Shown here: positions 1 through 7,639 of the stretch, piece by piece
Layout: every line of letters starts with the position of its first letter
How positions within the stretch are numbered: position 1 is the stretch's first letter
Assembly: GCA_964596165.1 (NCBI GenBank)
Contig: CAZQTW010000015.1
Location: 1 to 64,000 of the forward strand
Origin: CAYUQT01 sp964596165
Lineage (GTDB): Bacteria > Planctomycetota > Phycisphaerae > UBA1845 > JAFGLZ01
Length of the DNA: 64,000 nt
Direction of reading: 5' to 3'
Translations under genes and position numbers: made by a program
The notes under the pieces: model-generated
Seen by the model: only the letters and a program-made list of their open reading frames with translations
Told to the model about the DNA's origin: nothing
Databases searched by the model: none

Positions 1-103
1 ACACCCGCCTTCGCGATACGGCCGGGCCGATGTAGTCGTAGTCCGCCAGGGGCGTATTGGCGTGTCGCGCGTCGGGCCGCGTCGTATTCCGCACCTCCTT
101 CAT
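1..103 (-). CDS. N-terminal fragment of an unidentified protein (runs off the left edge)
   Basis: On the minus strand an ATG at 103 opens a frame that stays open to the window edge (34 codons seen). Third codon positions are almost all G or C, as in neighbouring real genes. No ribosome binding site is clear upstream of the ATG. The first residues are polar and charged, with no signal peptide. It would be transcribed divergently from the gene at 355. Too little is visible to name a family. Confidence 0.35.
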   Translation of the reverse strand, partial: MKEVRNTTRPDARHANTPLADYDYIGPAVSRRRV

Positions 104-354
104 CCGACGACCCTGAACTCGTACGTAACGCTCGCCAGGAACGTGTTGTCCGACGCATCACAATAGAAAGGGCTTGAGTGGGTTTTGTGAACACCGGGTC
201 TGCAAGACGCAGTCGCGTGCGGACTGTCGATCCCAGGCTTTGCCCTTTGACTCGCAGGTCGCCGCTGCGCATGATGGTGGGTGCAGGCGGGCAAGGGGCA
301 GCCGAAGTCCACCGCCATTCCGATCTCCCATCGCTACCGTTAGGAGGCCGTTGC

Positions 355-1794
355 ATGTCTCAGACACTCTCTCGGCGTGAATTCCTGGAAACCACGGCAC
401 TGGCCGGTGGGATGCTGATGACCGGCGGACCGGCCATCCGACCCCTGCAGGCCGCGGAGGACGCCGGCTGGCCCAGGATGCCGTCCGTGAAGATCCACGT
501 GGTCTATGTCGGTCTGGGTGGGGCGTGGCCCAAGCCGGAGTTTGATGCGCCGGCCGAGGTCGCCAGGTTCCAGAAGCACCTCGAGGCCCTCAAACAACGG
601 ATGGGCGACGTCGAGTTCGTCGGCGGCGAGCTGATCCCCAACAACGACAAGGCCGCAACCGAGGTCTTGCCCAAGCTCACCGGCGCCGACGCCCTCCTGA
701 TCTTCCACTTGGCGTTCGGCAGCGGCGCCCCTCTGCTCAAGTTGGTCGATTCCGGCTTGCCGACGGCGATCTTCTCGCAGCCCTTCAGCGGGCACGACTG
801 GATGTACGTACCGCAGTGGCAGAAGGCGGGCAAGCGGGTGATCATCGCGGCCTCGCGCGATGTCGCCGACATCGACCGGCTGGCGGCCTTGCTGCGCGTG
901 CCGATCCGAATGCGCCAGTCGCGGGTGTTGGTGGTGGGCCGCGCCACGGGGACCGAGCCGGCTCGATCGGCCGAGAAGGTCAAACAGAAGCTCGGCACGG
1001 AACTGGTGCCGATCACCGGGGAGCAGCAGCTCGCGGCGTACCGCGCGATCGACCCCCAGGCCGCCGAGGCCGAGGCCGAAGCCTATTGGCTCAAGGCGGC
1101 CAAGAAGATCGTCGAGCCGTCGCGCGAGGAGATCGTCAACTCCGCCCGGCTCTACCTGGCGATCAAGAAGATGATGATCGAGAATCGGGCCCAGGCGGTC
1201 ACCAGCACGCTGTGCATGAGCAACCCCGTCAATGCGTGCCTGGCGTTCAGCAAGCTGAACGATCTGGGACTTGTGGGGGCCTGTGAAGGCGACATGGATT
1301 CGACGTTGACCATGCTCATGTTCGGCTATGCCTTCGCCAAGCCCGGTTTCATCACCGATCCCTTGTTCGACACGTCGAAGAACGCCGTGATCCACGCCCA
1401 CTGCGTGGCGGCCACCAAGATGGACGGTCCCGGTGGGGAGCGCCACCCGTTCACGATTCGCACCCACCGCGACGACAACGCGGGGGCGGCCGTCGAGGTC
1501 GAGCTCCGCGTCGGCCAGGAGATTACCTGCGCCAAGTTGGTCAACCTCGATACGATGCTTCTGTCGGCTCAGAAGATCATCGAGATCCCCGACTTCGACG
1601 ACCGGGGCTGCCGCACCCAGTGCACCGCGCAGGTGACCGACGCCCGCAAGATGCTGGCCAACTGGGGAAGCGGCGTCATCGAGAAGACCGACATGATGAC
1701 GCTGCTGCACCGCGTGGTCTTCTACGGCAACCACGTGGCCAACGTCGAGGACCTTGCCCAGCTCATGGGCATGAGGGTCGTGATGGAAGGGTAG
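355..1794 (+). CDS. Tat-exported sugar-isomerase-like protein (L-fucose/L-arabinose isomerase-like fold)
   Basis: 479 aa. It starts at the ATG at 355 because TAGGAGG (about 341-347) precedes it. The frame is open further upstream but without a ribosome binding site. Residues 7-12 (SRREFL) followed by a small hydrophobic stretch form a twin-arginine signal, so the protein is probably exported folded. The body resembles the L-fucose/L-arabinose isomerase-like fold, with a conserved segment around GACEGDMDSTLTMLM and further acidic and His residues (HAHCVAATKMDG). Whether it is a true isomerase is unknown; exported planctomycete relatives are mostly unassigned. A hairpin follows directly at 1801, suggesting a single-gene transcript. 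Confidence 0.7.
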   Translation: MSQTLSRREFLETTALAGGMLMTGGPAIRPLQAAEDAGWPRMPSVKIHVVYVGLGGAWPKPEFDAPAEVARFQKHLEALKQRMGDVEFVGGELIPNNDKAATEVLPKLTGADALLIFHLAFGSGAPLLKLVDSGLPTAIFSQPFSGHDWMYVPQWQKAGKRVIIAASRDVADIDRLAALLRVPIRMRQSRVLVVGRATGTEPARSAEKVKQKLGTELVPITGEQQLAAYRAIDPQAAEAEAEAYWLKAAKKIVEPSREEIVNSARLYLAIKKMMIENRAQAVTSTLCMSNPVNACLAFSKLNDLGLVGACEGDMDSTLTMLMFGYAFAKPGFITDPLFDTSKNAVIHAHCVAATKMDGPGGERHPFTIRTHRDDNAGAAVEVELRVGQEITCAKLVNLDTMLLSAQKIIEIPDFDDRGCRTQCTAQVTDARKMLANWGSGVIEKTDMMTLLHRVVFYGNHVANVEDLAQLMGMRVVMEG

Positions 1795-1800
1795 CGGTTC

Positions 1801-1837
1801 ATGATCCGCGTTGTCGGTGGATTTCGGGGCGGATCAT
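1801..1837 (+). terminator. Hairpin terminator candidate after the isomerase-like gene
   Basis: ATGATCCGC (1801-1809) and GCGGATCAT (1829-1837) form a perfect 9-bp stem 7 nt after the stop codon. There is no long T-tract, so it may be a transcript-end stabiliser instead of an intrinsic terminator. The CGGATCAT arm recurs in hairpins at 18611 (partly) and 33653. Confidence 0.5.
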
Positions 1838-2005
1838 CTTAGGCGTGGGCCTGTGGTGACAAGGGCCGCAGTCCTGCCCGTGGTTCGCGAATGAGTTGTG
1901 TGCCGTACATCATGGGTAGGGCCCATAAGATCGATGATCACGAGCCCGCAGGCCCCCCCTTACGTTTCTCGGTGCCAAATTCGTAATTCGCGGCAAGAAA
2001 GGATG

Positions 2006-2033
2006 TTGCCCCAGCATCTTATTGGTGTACTAT
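2006..2033 (+). promoter_or_regulatory. Sigma-70-type promoter candidate for the small lipoprotein gene
   Basis: TTGCCC (2006-2011), a 16-nt spacer and TACTAT (2028-2033) lie 33 nt upstream of the ATG at 2067. The -10 box is good and the -35 box moderate. Confidence 0.4.
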
Positions 2034-2066
2034 ACAAGTGGACTCTTCCAAAGGGGAGGATTTGTC

Positions 2067-2252
2067 ATGTATCTCAGAATAGTCGTGGTTCTTCTGCTTG
2101 CGGTCGTTGGGTTCCTGCCCGTTGGATGTGCAAGCACGGCTGGATCGGTTGCTCAGGCCGAACCGGAGGCTCACGCTCAAGCCTTGGCAGGTGCGGACAG
2201 CGCCCAAACCGAAACGGCGAATTTCGAGCCTGTCTGGTGGGCCACGGATTGA
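2067..2252 (+). CDS. Small lipoprotein of unknown function
   Basis: 61 aa. The ATG at 2067 is preceded by GGGGAGGA (about 2053-2060). The N-terminus has one Arg, a run of Val/Leu/Ala and a lipobox-like LPVGC (Cys21), followed by Ser/Thr and Ala/Glu-rich sequence. It is probably lipidated and anchored in a membrane. It has its own promoter upstream and a strong hairpin downstream. No family is recognised. The Pro at -3 of the lipobox is atypical. Confidence 0.6.
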   Translation: MYLRIVVVLLLAVVGFLPVGCASTAGSVAQAEPEAHAQALAGADSAQTETANFEPVWWATD

Positions 2253-2323
2253 GCCTGACGACAGACGGACCGGTCGGTTTGGCCGTTCGCTGCCGTCGAG
2301 TCTGATCACATCAGCTCTGGGGT

Positions 2324-2357
2324 GAAACGAACCCCCAGGTTTCTGGGGGTTTGTTTC
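2324..2357 (+). terminator. Strong hairpin terminator after the small lipoprotein gene
   Basis: GAAAC (2324-2328), a G.T wobble, and AACCCCCAG (2330-2338) pair with CTGGGGGTT (2343-2351) and GTTTC (2353-2357) around a GTTT loop, giving about 15 stem pairs. Only a short T-rich tail is present. It separates the lipoprotein from the rex promoter. Confidence 0.65.
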
Positions 2358-2456
2358 CATGATTGGCAGGGTGACCTCTCTCCGTCAAATACCGTTTTTG
2401 ATTTCAATCGCAATAGTAAACGCTAACTTTATCGGTAAAAAAATCACGATTTCTGC

Positions 2457-2484
2457 TTGACCCGGCTCAAGTCTGTAGTATACT
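2457..2484 (+). promoter_or_regulatory. Sigma-70 promoter of the rex-hyd operon
   Basis: TTGACC (2457-2462), a 16-nt spacer and TATACT (2479-2484) are close to consensus. The expected start of transcription (about 2491) lies inside the inverted repeat at 2487-2506, the usual place for a repressor site. The region just upstream (2395-2450) is AT-rich compared with the rest of the window. Confidence 0.65.
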
Positions 2485-2486
2485 TA

Positions 2487-2506
2487 ATCGATAACTAATT
2501 ATCGAT
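2487..2506. promoter_or_regulatory. Probable Rex operator (perfect 8-4-8 inverted repeat)
   Basis: ATCGATAA-CTAA-TTATCGAT is a perfect inverted repeat 2 nt downstream of the -10 box. Reading its inner 7-4-7 core (TCGATAA-N4-TTATCGA) against the known Rex consensus TTGTTAA-N4-TTAACAA gives agreement at 5 of 7 positions in each arm, with identical spacing. Bound Rex would cover the transcription start, so rex and the hydrogenase genes would be derepressed when NADH is high. Binding is inferred. Confidence 0.6.
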
Positions 2507-2542
2507 ATTTTGCTCCCCATTCCGGACAGGTGGACGGGCGTC

Positions 2543-3352
2543 GTGCAATCTGATAGGAATGAAATCACGGCTATTCCCAGCCCCACGCTCAGAAGGCTGC
2601 CGTCCTATCTGCGGTTGCTGAAGAATTGGTCATCCACGGGCAAGGACGTCGTGTCCTGCACTCAAGTTGCCGGCGAGTTGAAACTCGATCCGGTACAAGT
2701 CAGAAAGGACCTCCAATACACCGGCATCGTAGGTTCACCCCGCATTGGTTTCCCCGTGCCCGCGCTGATTGAGGCGATCGAAAGCGCCCTCGGATGGGAC
2801 AACTTCTCCGAGGCGTTCTTGGTCGGAGCCGGCAGCCTGGGTACCGCGCTTCTGGGCTATGAGGGGTTGAGGGGCTGCAGTCTCGACATCGTTGCCGCAT
2901 TCGATCTCGACACCTCCAAGATCGGCAAGACGATTCACGGCAAGCGGGTTCTGCCGATCAGCAAACTCACGGATTTGGCCAAGCGGATGCAGGTCCGAAT
3001 CGGGATCATCACCGTCCCCGCCGAAGCGGCCCAACACGTGGCCGACATGATGGTCGGGGGCGGCATCCGGGCCATCTGGAACTTTGCCCCCGTTGTGTTG
3101 AAGGTTCCACCCGAGACGATTGTTGAAAACACGCAACTGTACACAAGCCTGGCGGTGCTGACGGCCAGACTGACTGAAGCCCTGATTAGAGAACGCGAGG
3201 AGGATTTCCGTGCAAGCAACGACGAATCGGTCGGCGGCGCAAGCTCGCAAGTTCGAGAAGGTATGCGAGATCTTGGACGCCCACCAGCGGGATTCGACCA
3301 AACTGATCCCCATTCTACAGGCCGTTCAGGAGGAGTATCGGTACCTTCCTGA
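2543..3352 (+). CDS. rex: Redox-sensing transcriptional repressor Rex
   Basis: 269 aa if started at the GTG at 2543. A TTG at 2510 is also in frame but lies only about 19 nt after the predicted transcription start. The N-terminal winged helix (PSPTLRRLPSYLRLL, then QVRKDLQYTG) and the Rossmann NAD(H)-binding motif GAGSLG are typical of Rex. Rex represses fermentation and hydrogenase genes until NADH displaces it from DNA. The family normally ends near the segment LTARLTEAL, about codon 220. Here the frame stays open for about 50 more codons and overlaps hydC by 143 nt, so the C-terminal tail looks like out-of-frame hydC sequence. It is the first gene of the hydrogenase operon and probably autoregulated. 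Confidence 0.88.
   Translation: MQSDRNEITAIPSPTLRRLPSYLRLLKNWSSTGKDVVSCTQVAGELKLDPVQVRKDLQYTGIVGSPRIGFPVPALIEAIESALGWDNFSEAFLVGAGSLGTALLGYEGLRGCSLDIVAAFDLDTSKIGKTIHGKRVLPISKLTDLAKRMQVRIGIITVPAEAAQHVADMMVGGGIRAIWNFAPVVLKVPPETIVENTQLYTSLAVLTARLTEALIREREEDFRASNDESVGGASSQVREGMRDLGRPPAGFDQTDPHSTGRSGGVSVPS
3197..3203 (+). promoter_or_regulatory. Ribosome binding site of hydC inside rex
   Basis: GAGGAGG lies 6 nt before the GTG at 3210, inside the rex reading frame. It fixes the hydC start and shows that the rex/hydC overlap is real and not a wrong start choice. Confidence 0.7.
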
Positions 3353-3722
3353 AGAGGTTCTCACGTACGTGGCCACATCGCTCGGCCTGCCCCCCGCGCG
3401 GGTGTTCGGCGTCGCGACGTTCTACGCCCATTTCACGTTGGAGCCGAAGGGCAAGTACGTGATCCGCGTGTGCGACGGGACGGCCTGTCACGTGAAGATG
3501 TCCATCCCCATTCTCGAGGCGATGCGACAGCGGCTCGGGTTGAGCGAGCAGAAGAAGACGACGCCCGACCTGATGTTCACCTTGGAGACGGTCTACTGCT
3601 TCGGGGCGTGCGGCCTGGCGCCGGTGGTGGTGGTCAACGACGACGTTTACAGCACGATGACGCCGGATAAGGCATTGGCGCTGGTCGAAGCGATCATCAA
3701 GAGAGAGGAAGGGAACAAATGA
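3210..3722 (+). CDS. hydC: Hydrogenase gamma subunit HydC (NuoE-like, [2Fe-2S] thioredoxin fold)
   Basis: 170 aa with a GTG start behind GAGGAGG. It is a NuoE-type protein: an N-terminal helical bundle (about 10-75) and a thioredoxin-like [2Fe-2S] domain with Cys88, Cys93, Cys130 and Cys134 (RVCDGTAC, YCFGACG). In bifurcating hydrogenases this subunit relays electrons to the NuoF-like subunit. It overlaps hydB by ATGA (3719-3722), so translation is probably coupled. Order and content match HydC-HydB-HydA of anaerobic fermenters. A NADH:quinone oxidoreductase subunit is unlikely because no nuo genes are present and hydA follows. Confidence 0.93.
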   Translation: MQATTNRSAAQARKFEKVCEILDAHQRDSTKLIPILQAVQEEYRYLPEEVLTYVATSLGLPPARVFGVATFYAHFTLEPKGKYVIRVCDGTACHVKMSIPILEAMRQRLGLSEQKKTTPDLMFTLETVYCFGACGLAPVVVVNDDVYSTMTPDKALALVEAIIKREEGNK

Positions 3723-5617
3723 GTACCGCAACGACGGATCTTGATTTGATCGGCAGGAAGTTCCAGGCCGAGTTGGCCAAGCCGACGCGTCGGGTATTGA
3801 TTTGCGCGGGCACGGGCTGTGTGGCCAACGGCGCGCTGAAGGTTTATGACGCATTCGTGAAGGAATCGGCGGCGGCCGGCGTGAAGGTCATCACCGAACT
3901 GAAGGACGACGATTCCAACCAGGGCGTCTTGGTTTCCAAGGGGGGGTGCCCCGGATATTGCCAGATCGGGCCGCTGGTCACGATCCTGCCGGAGAACATC
4001 CTATACACGCGGGTGCGGGTCGAGGACGTGCCGGAAATCGTCGCCAAGACGTTGGCGAAGGGCGCGGTTATCGATCGGCTTCTCTACGTGGACCCGGCGA
4101 CGGGCGAGAAGTGCACGTCCTCCGCGGAGATTCCTTTCTACAAGCGCCAAGCCTTGTTCGTCTTGAAGCAGTGCGGGGCGATCGATCCGGAGGACATCCG
4201 CGAGTACATCCACATCGGCGGCTACGCCGCGGCCCGCAAGGCCTATCTCGAGATGACCCCGCAGCAGATCTGCGAGGAGATCACCCACTCGGGGCTGCGC
4301 GGGCGTGGCGGCGGCGGATTTCCGACGGGCAAGAAGTGGGATGTCGCCCGCCGGCAGCCGGACGGCAAGAAGTATGTCATCTGCAACGGCGACGAGGGCG
4401 ATCCCGGGGCGTTCATGAACCGAAGTGTGATGGAGAGCAACCCCCACGCGGTCATCGAGGGTTTGATGATCGCCGGCCGGGCGATCGGCAGCGATGAGGC
4501 CTACATCTATGTGCGGGCCGAGTACCCCTTGGCGGTCAAACGGCTTCGCAAGGCCGTTGCCGACGCCGAGAGGATAGGCGTGCTCGGGCCCAACGTCTTC
4601 GGTTCGGGGATGGGGTTCAAATGCGTGGTCATGGAAGGGGCCGGAGCCTTCGTGTGCGGCGAGGAGACCGCCTTGATCCACTCGATCGAGGGACAACGCG
4701 GCATGCCGTCGCCGAAGCCGCCGTTCCCGGCTCAGAGCGGACTGTGGGGCAAGCCCACGGTCATCAACAATGTCGAGAGCCTTGCGACGGTGCCGTTGAT
4801 TCTGACCGTCGGCGCCCGCGAGTATCGTTCTCGCGGCACCCCGGGCTCGCCCGGAACCAAGACGTTCGCCCTGACGGGACACGTCGCGAACTGTGGTCTG
4901 ATCGAGGTCCCGTTCGGCACGACGGTTCGTGAAATCGTCTTCGGCATCGGCGGCGGCATCACGGACGACCTGGGCAAGACCAACGGGGTCGGCTTCAAGG
5001 CCGTCCAGATCGGCGGACCGTCCGGCGGTTGCCTCACGGAAGAGCACCTCGATTTGCCGCTGGACTACGACTCGCTTCGGGCGGCCGGGGCGATGGTCGG
5101 CTCGGGCGGCCTGGTCGTCATGAACAAGAACACGTGTATGGTGAGCGTGGCGCGATTCTTCATGGAGTTCATCCAGAATGAATCGTGCGGCAAGTGCGTC
5201 CTCTGTCGCGAGGGAACCAAGCAGATGCTTGCCCTTTTGGACGACATTGTCGCAGGTCGGGCCACCGCCGAGACGCTCGAGCTGCTCCAGCGATTGGCCG
5301 TTGCGGTCGGCAAGGGTTCGCTCTGCGGGCTGGGCAAGACGGCGCCGAACCCTGTCTTGTCCACGATGCGAGCGTTCCGGGCCGAGTACGAGGCGCACGT
5401 CTTCCAGAAACGGTGTCCGGCGGGTCGGTGCAAGGCCCTGATGGCTCCGAAGATCGACCCAACGTTATGCAAAGGGTGTACGCTGTGCGCCAAGAAATGT
5501 CCGGTCAATGCCATCTCCGGTGAGAAGGGCAAACCGCATCGGATCGACGATGCCCTGTGCACCAAGTGCGGTACGTGTGTCAACCTCTGCAAGTTCAAAG
5601 CGATCTCAGGAGTATAA
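3719..5617 (+). CDS. hydB: Hydrogenase beta subunit HydB (NuoF-like, NAD(H)/FMN and Fe-S)
   Basis: 632 aa. Domains in order: an N-terminal thioredoxin-like [2Fe-2S] domain (ICAGTGCVANG, KGGCPGYC); the NuoF FMN/NADH domain with GRGGGGFPTGKKW and NGDEGDPGAF; the SLBB region; the N3-type [4Fe-4S] site (ESCGKCVLCREGT and GSLCGLGKT); and a C-terminal 2x[4Fe-4S] ferredoxin domain (CKGCTLCAKKCP, CTKCGTCVNLCK). This is the domain set of HydB in trimeric bifurcating enzymes that couple NADH and reduced ferredoxin oxidation to H2 formation. It overlaps hydC by 4 nt and hydA begins 4 nt after its stop, so they form one cotranscribed complex in the cytoplasm. Confidence 0.93.
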   Translation: MSTATTDLDLIGRKFQAELAKPTRRVLICAGTGCVANGALKVYDAFVKESAAAGVKVITELKDDDSNQGVLVSKGGCPGYCQIGPLVTILPENILYTRVRVEDVPEIVAKTLAKGAVIDRLLYVDPATGEKCTSSAEIPFYKRQALFVLKQCGAIDPEDIREYIHIGGYAAARKAYLEMTPQQICEEITHSGLRGRGGGGFPTGKKWDVARRQPDGKKYVICNGDEGDPGAFMNRSVMESNPHAVIEGLMIAGRAIGSDEAYIYVRAEYPLAVKRLRKAVADAERIGVLGPNVFGSGMGFKCVVMEGAGAFVCGEETALIHSIEGQRGMPSPKPPFPAQSGLWGKPTVINNVESLATVPLILTVGAREYRSRGTPGSPGTKTFALTGHVANCGLIEVPFGTTVREIVFGIGGGITDDLGKTNGVGFKAVQIGGPSGGCLTEEHLDLPLDYDSLRAAGAMVGSGGLVVMNKNTCMVSVARFFMEFIQNESCGKCVLCREGTKQMLALLDDIVAGRATAETLELLQRLAVAVGKGSLCGLGKTAPNPVLSTMRAFRAEYEAHVFQKRCPAGRCKALMAPKIDPTLCKGCTLCAKKCPVNAISGEKGKPHRIDDALCTKCGTCVNLCKFKAISGV

Positions 5618-5620
5618 GTC

Positions 5621-7639
5621 GTGACGGGTAAGAAGAGTCTCTTCGTGGATGGGGTCGAAGTACCGATCAACGGCGAACGGAACCTCCTCGAGGTCATCCG
5701 CAAGGCCGACATCGACATTCCGACGTTCTGCTATCACTCGGAGCTCAGCGTTTACGGCGCCTGCCGCATGTGCCTGGTGGACGTGGAGGGACGGGGGTTG
5801 ATGGCCTCGTGTTCCACGGCGCCGGAAAAGGGCATGAAGATCAGGACGAACACCGAAGAGATCCGCGAGATCCGCAAGATCGCCGTGGAACTTCTGCTCG
5901 CCAATCACGGCGAAGGGTGTCCGACGTGCGGCAAGAACGGGTCCTGCAAGCTCCAGGCCCTGGGCAAGCGGCTGGGAATTGAGAAGGTTCGGTTTCGGCA
6001 GACGCACAAGCCGATGACGGTGGACCTGTCGTCCCCGTCGATCGTTCGCGACCCAAACAAGTGCATCCTGTGCGGCGATTGCGTTCGAGTCTGTCGAGAG
6101 ATTCAAGGCATCGGCGCGATCGACTTCGCCCATCGCGGGGCGAAGGTGGCCGTCTTGCCCGCGTACGGCAAGGACTTGGGCAAGGTTGAGTGCATCAACT
6201 GTGGCCAGTGCGCCAGCGCCTGCCCGACCGGAGCACTCACGCCCAAGTCGGAGATCAAGGAGGTCTGGAAGGTTCTCAATGATTCGACCAAGAAGGTGGC
6301 GGTACAGATCGCTCCGGCCGTTCGGGTCGCCCTGGGCGAGGAATTCGGCATGGCGCCCGGCACGGTGACCACCGGCCAAATGGTCGCCGCATTGAAGAGA
6401 CTCGGATTCCACAAGGTGTTTGACACGTCGTTCACCGCCGACCTGACGATTCTGGAAGAGGGCACGGAGCTTCTGAACCGGCTGAGCTCCGGAAAGAACC
6501 TGCCCCAGTTCACGTCCTGCTGCCCGGGCTGGATCAAGTTCGCCGAGCAGTACTATCCGTCCCTGTTACCGAATCTGTCGACCTGCAAGTCGCCGCAGCA
6601 GATGCTCGGATCACTGCTGAAGGACATCCTGCCGAACGAGATGGGCATCAAACGGGAGGATCTTGTCGTGGTGTCGGTCATGCCGTGCACGGCCAAGAAG
6701 TTTGAGGCGCGGCGGCCGGAGTTCCAGGAAGGCGGCGTGCCGGATGTCGACTACGTTCTGACCACGCAGGAACTTGCCCGGATGATCCAGGAGGCAGGCA
6801 TCCTCTTCACCAATCTGCGCCCCGATTCGCTCGATATGCCGTTCGGGTTTAAGACCGGAGCGGGCGTGATCTTCGGCAACTCGGGCGGCGTCACCGAGGC
6901 GGCGCTCCGGTTCGCGTACGAGAAGGTCACCGGGACGAAGCTCGAGGCGGTCGACTTCGATGATGTTCGCGGTCGTGAGGGTTTGCGCGAAGCGACCATC
7001 GTGCTCAACGGGACGCCCGTCAAGCTGGCGATCGTCCACGGCCTGGCGAATGCACGGAAGGTGTGCGAGGACGTAATGGCCGGCACGTGCGACTACCATT
7101 TTATTGAGGTCATGACGTGTCCGCAGGGGTGTATCGGCGGCGCGGGCCAACCCGTGTCGTTCGACGGCAAGGCCAAGGACAAGCGGACCCAGGGGCTGTA
7201 CGAGGCGGACAAGATGCTGGAGCTTCACAAATCCCAGGACAACCCGTACATCCTGGAGCTCTACGCCGGTCACCTCGGCGAAGTCGGCGGCAAGAAGGCC
7301 CATCATCTCCTGCATACGCACTACAAGAGTCGCCGGCGCATTAGCGACGAAGATCTCGCCCTGGTCAGTAACGGGACGTCGCGCGAGACGTCCGTCGAAA
7401 TCAGCGTCTGCGTCGGAACGAGCTGTTATTTGAAAGGATCGCAGAACATCCTTCGCGCTCTGATCAAGCACATTGAGGATGAGGGATTGAACCACCTCGT
7501 CGACGTGAAGGCCACATTCTGCTTCGAGCGATGTGGGCGCGGTCCGACCGTCCAGGTGGGCGAGACGGTGATCGAGAAGTGCACGTTCGAAAAGGCCAAA
7601 GACGTGTTGGCCAAGGAACTGGAAGGCGTTCTGAAATGA
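5621..7639 (+). CDS. hydA: Catalytic [FeFe] hydrogenase subunit HydA (group A3, bifurcating type)
   Basis: 672 aa with a GTG start 4 nt after hydB. N-terminal [2Fe-2S] (Cys37, 48, 51, 64), a His-Cys3 cluster (His96, Cys100, 103, 109) and two [4Fe-4S] sites (Cys148-158 and 191-201) lead to the H-cluster domain. Its motifs are L1 FTSCCPGW (Cys300/301), L2 MPCTAKK (Cys356) and L3 MTCPQGC (Cys500/504). The proton-transfer Cys (300) is present, so it should be catalytic. A C-terminal thioredoxin-like [2Fe-2S] domain (from about 590: CVGTSC, CFERCGRG) is the extra domain of the Thermotoga-type HydA. L3 differs slightly from the usual MACPGGC. The hydEFG maturases are not in the window. Confidence 0.95.
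   Translation: MTGKKSLFVDGVEVPINGERNLLEVIRKADIDIPTFCYHSELSVYGACRMCLVDVEGRGLMASCSTAPEKGMKIRTNTEEIREIRKIAVELLLANHGEGCPTCGKNGSCKLQALGKRLGIEKVRFRQTHKPMTVDLSSPSIVRDPNKCILCGDCVRVCREIQGIGAIDFAHRGAKVAVLPAYGKDLGKVECINCGQCASACPTGALTPKSEIKEVWKVLNDSTKKVAVQIAPAVRVALGEEFGMAPGTVTTGQMVAALKRLGFHKVFDTSFTADLTILEEGTELLNRLSSGKNLPQFTSCCPGWIKFAEQYYPSLLPNLSTCKSPQQMLGSLLKDILPNEMGIKREDLVVVSVMPCTAKKFEARRPEFQEGGVPDVDYVLTTQELARMIQEAGILFTNLRPDSLDMPFGFKTGAGVIFGNSGGVTEAALRFAYEKVTGTKLEAVDFDDVRGREGLREATIVLNGTPVKLAIVHGLANARKVCEDVMAGTCDYHFIEVMTCPQGCIGGAGQPVSFDGKAKDKRTQGLYEADKMLELHKSQDNPYILELYAGHLGEVGGKKAHHLLHTHYKSRRRISDEDLALVSNGTSRETSVEISVCVGTSCYLKGSQNILRALIKHIEDEGLNHLVDVKATFCFERCGRGPTVQVGETVIEKCTFEKAKDVLAKELEGVLK

Noticed and set aside
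104..318. 72-codon minus-strand frame ending in VTYEFRVVG near the left edge
   Set aside because: It overlaps the leader region of the exported isomerase-like gene, has no start signal and no homology clue.
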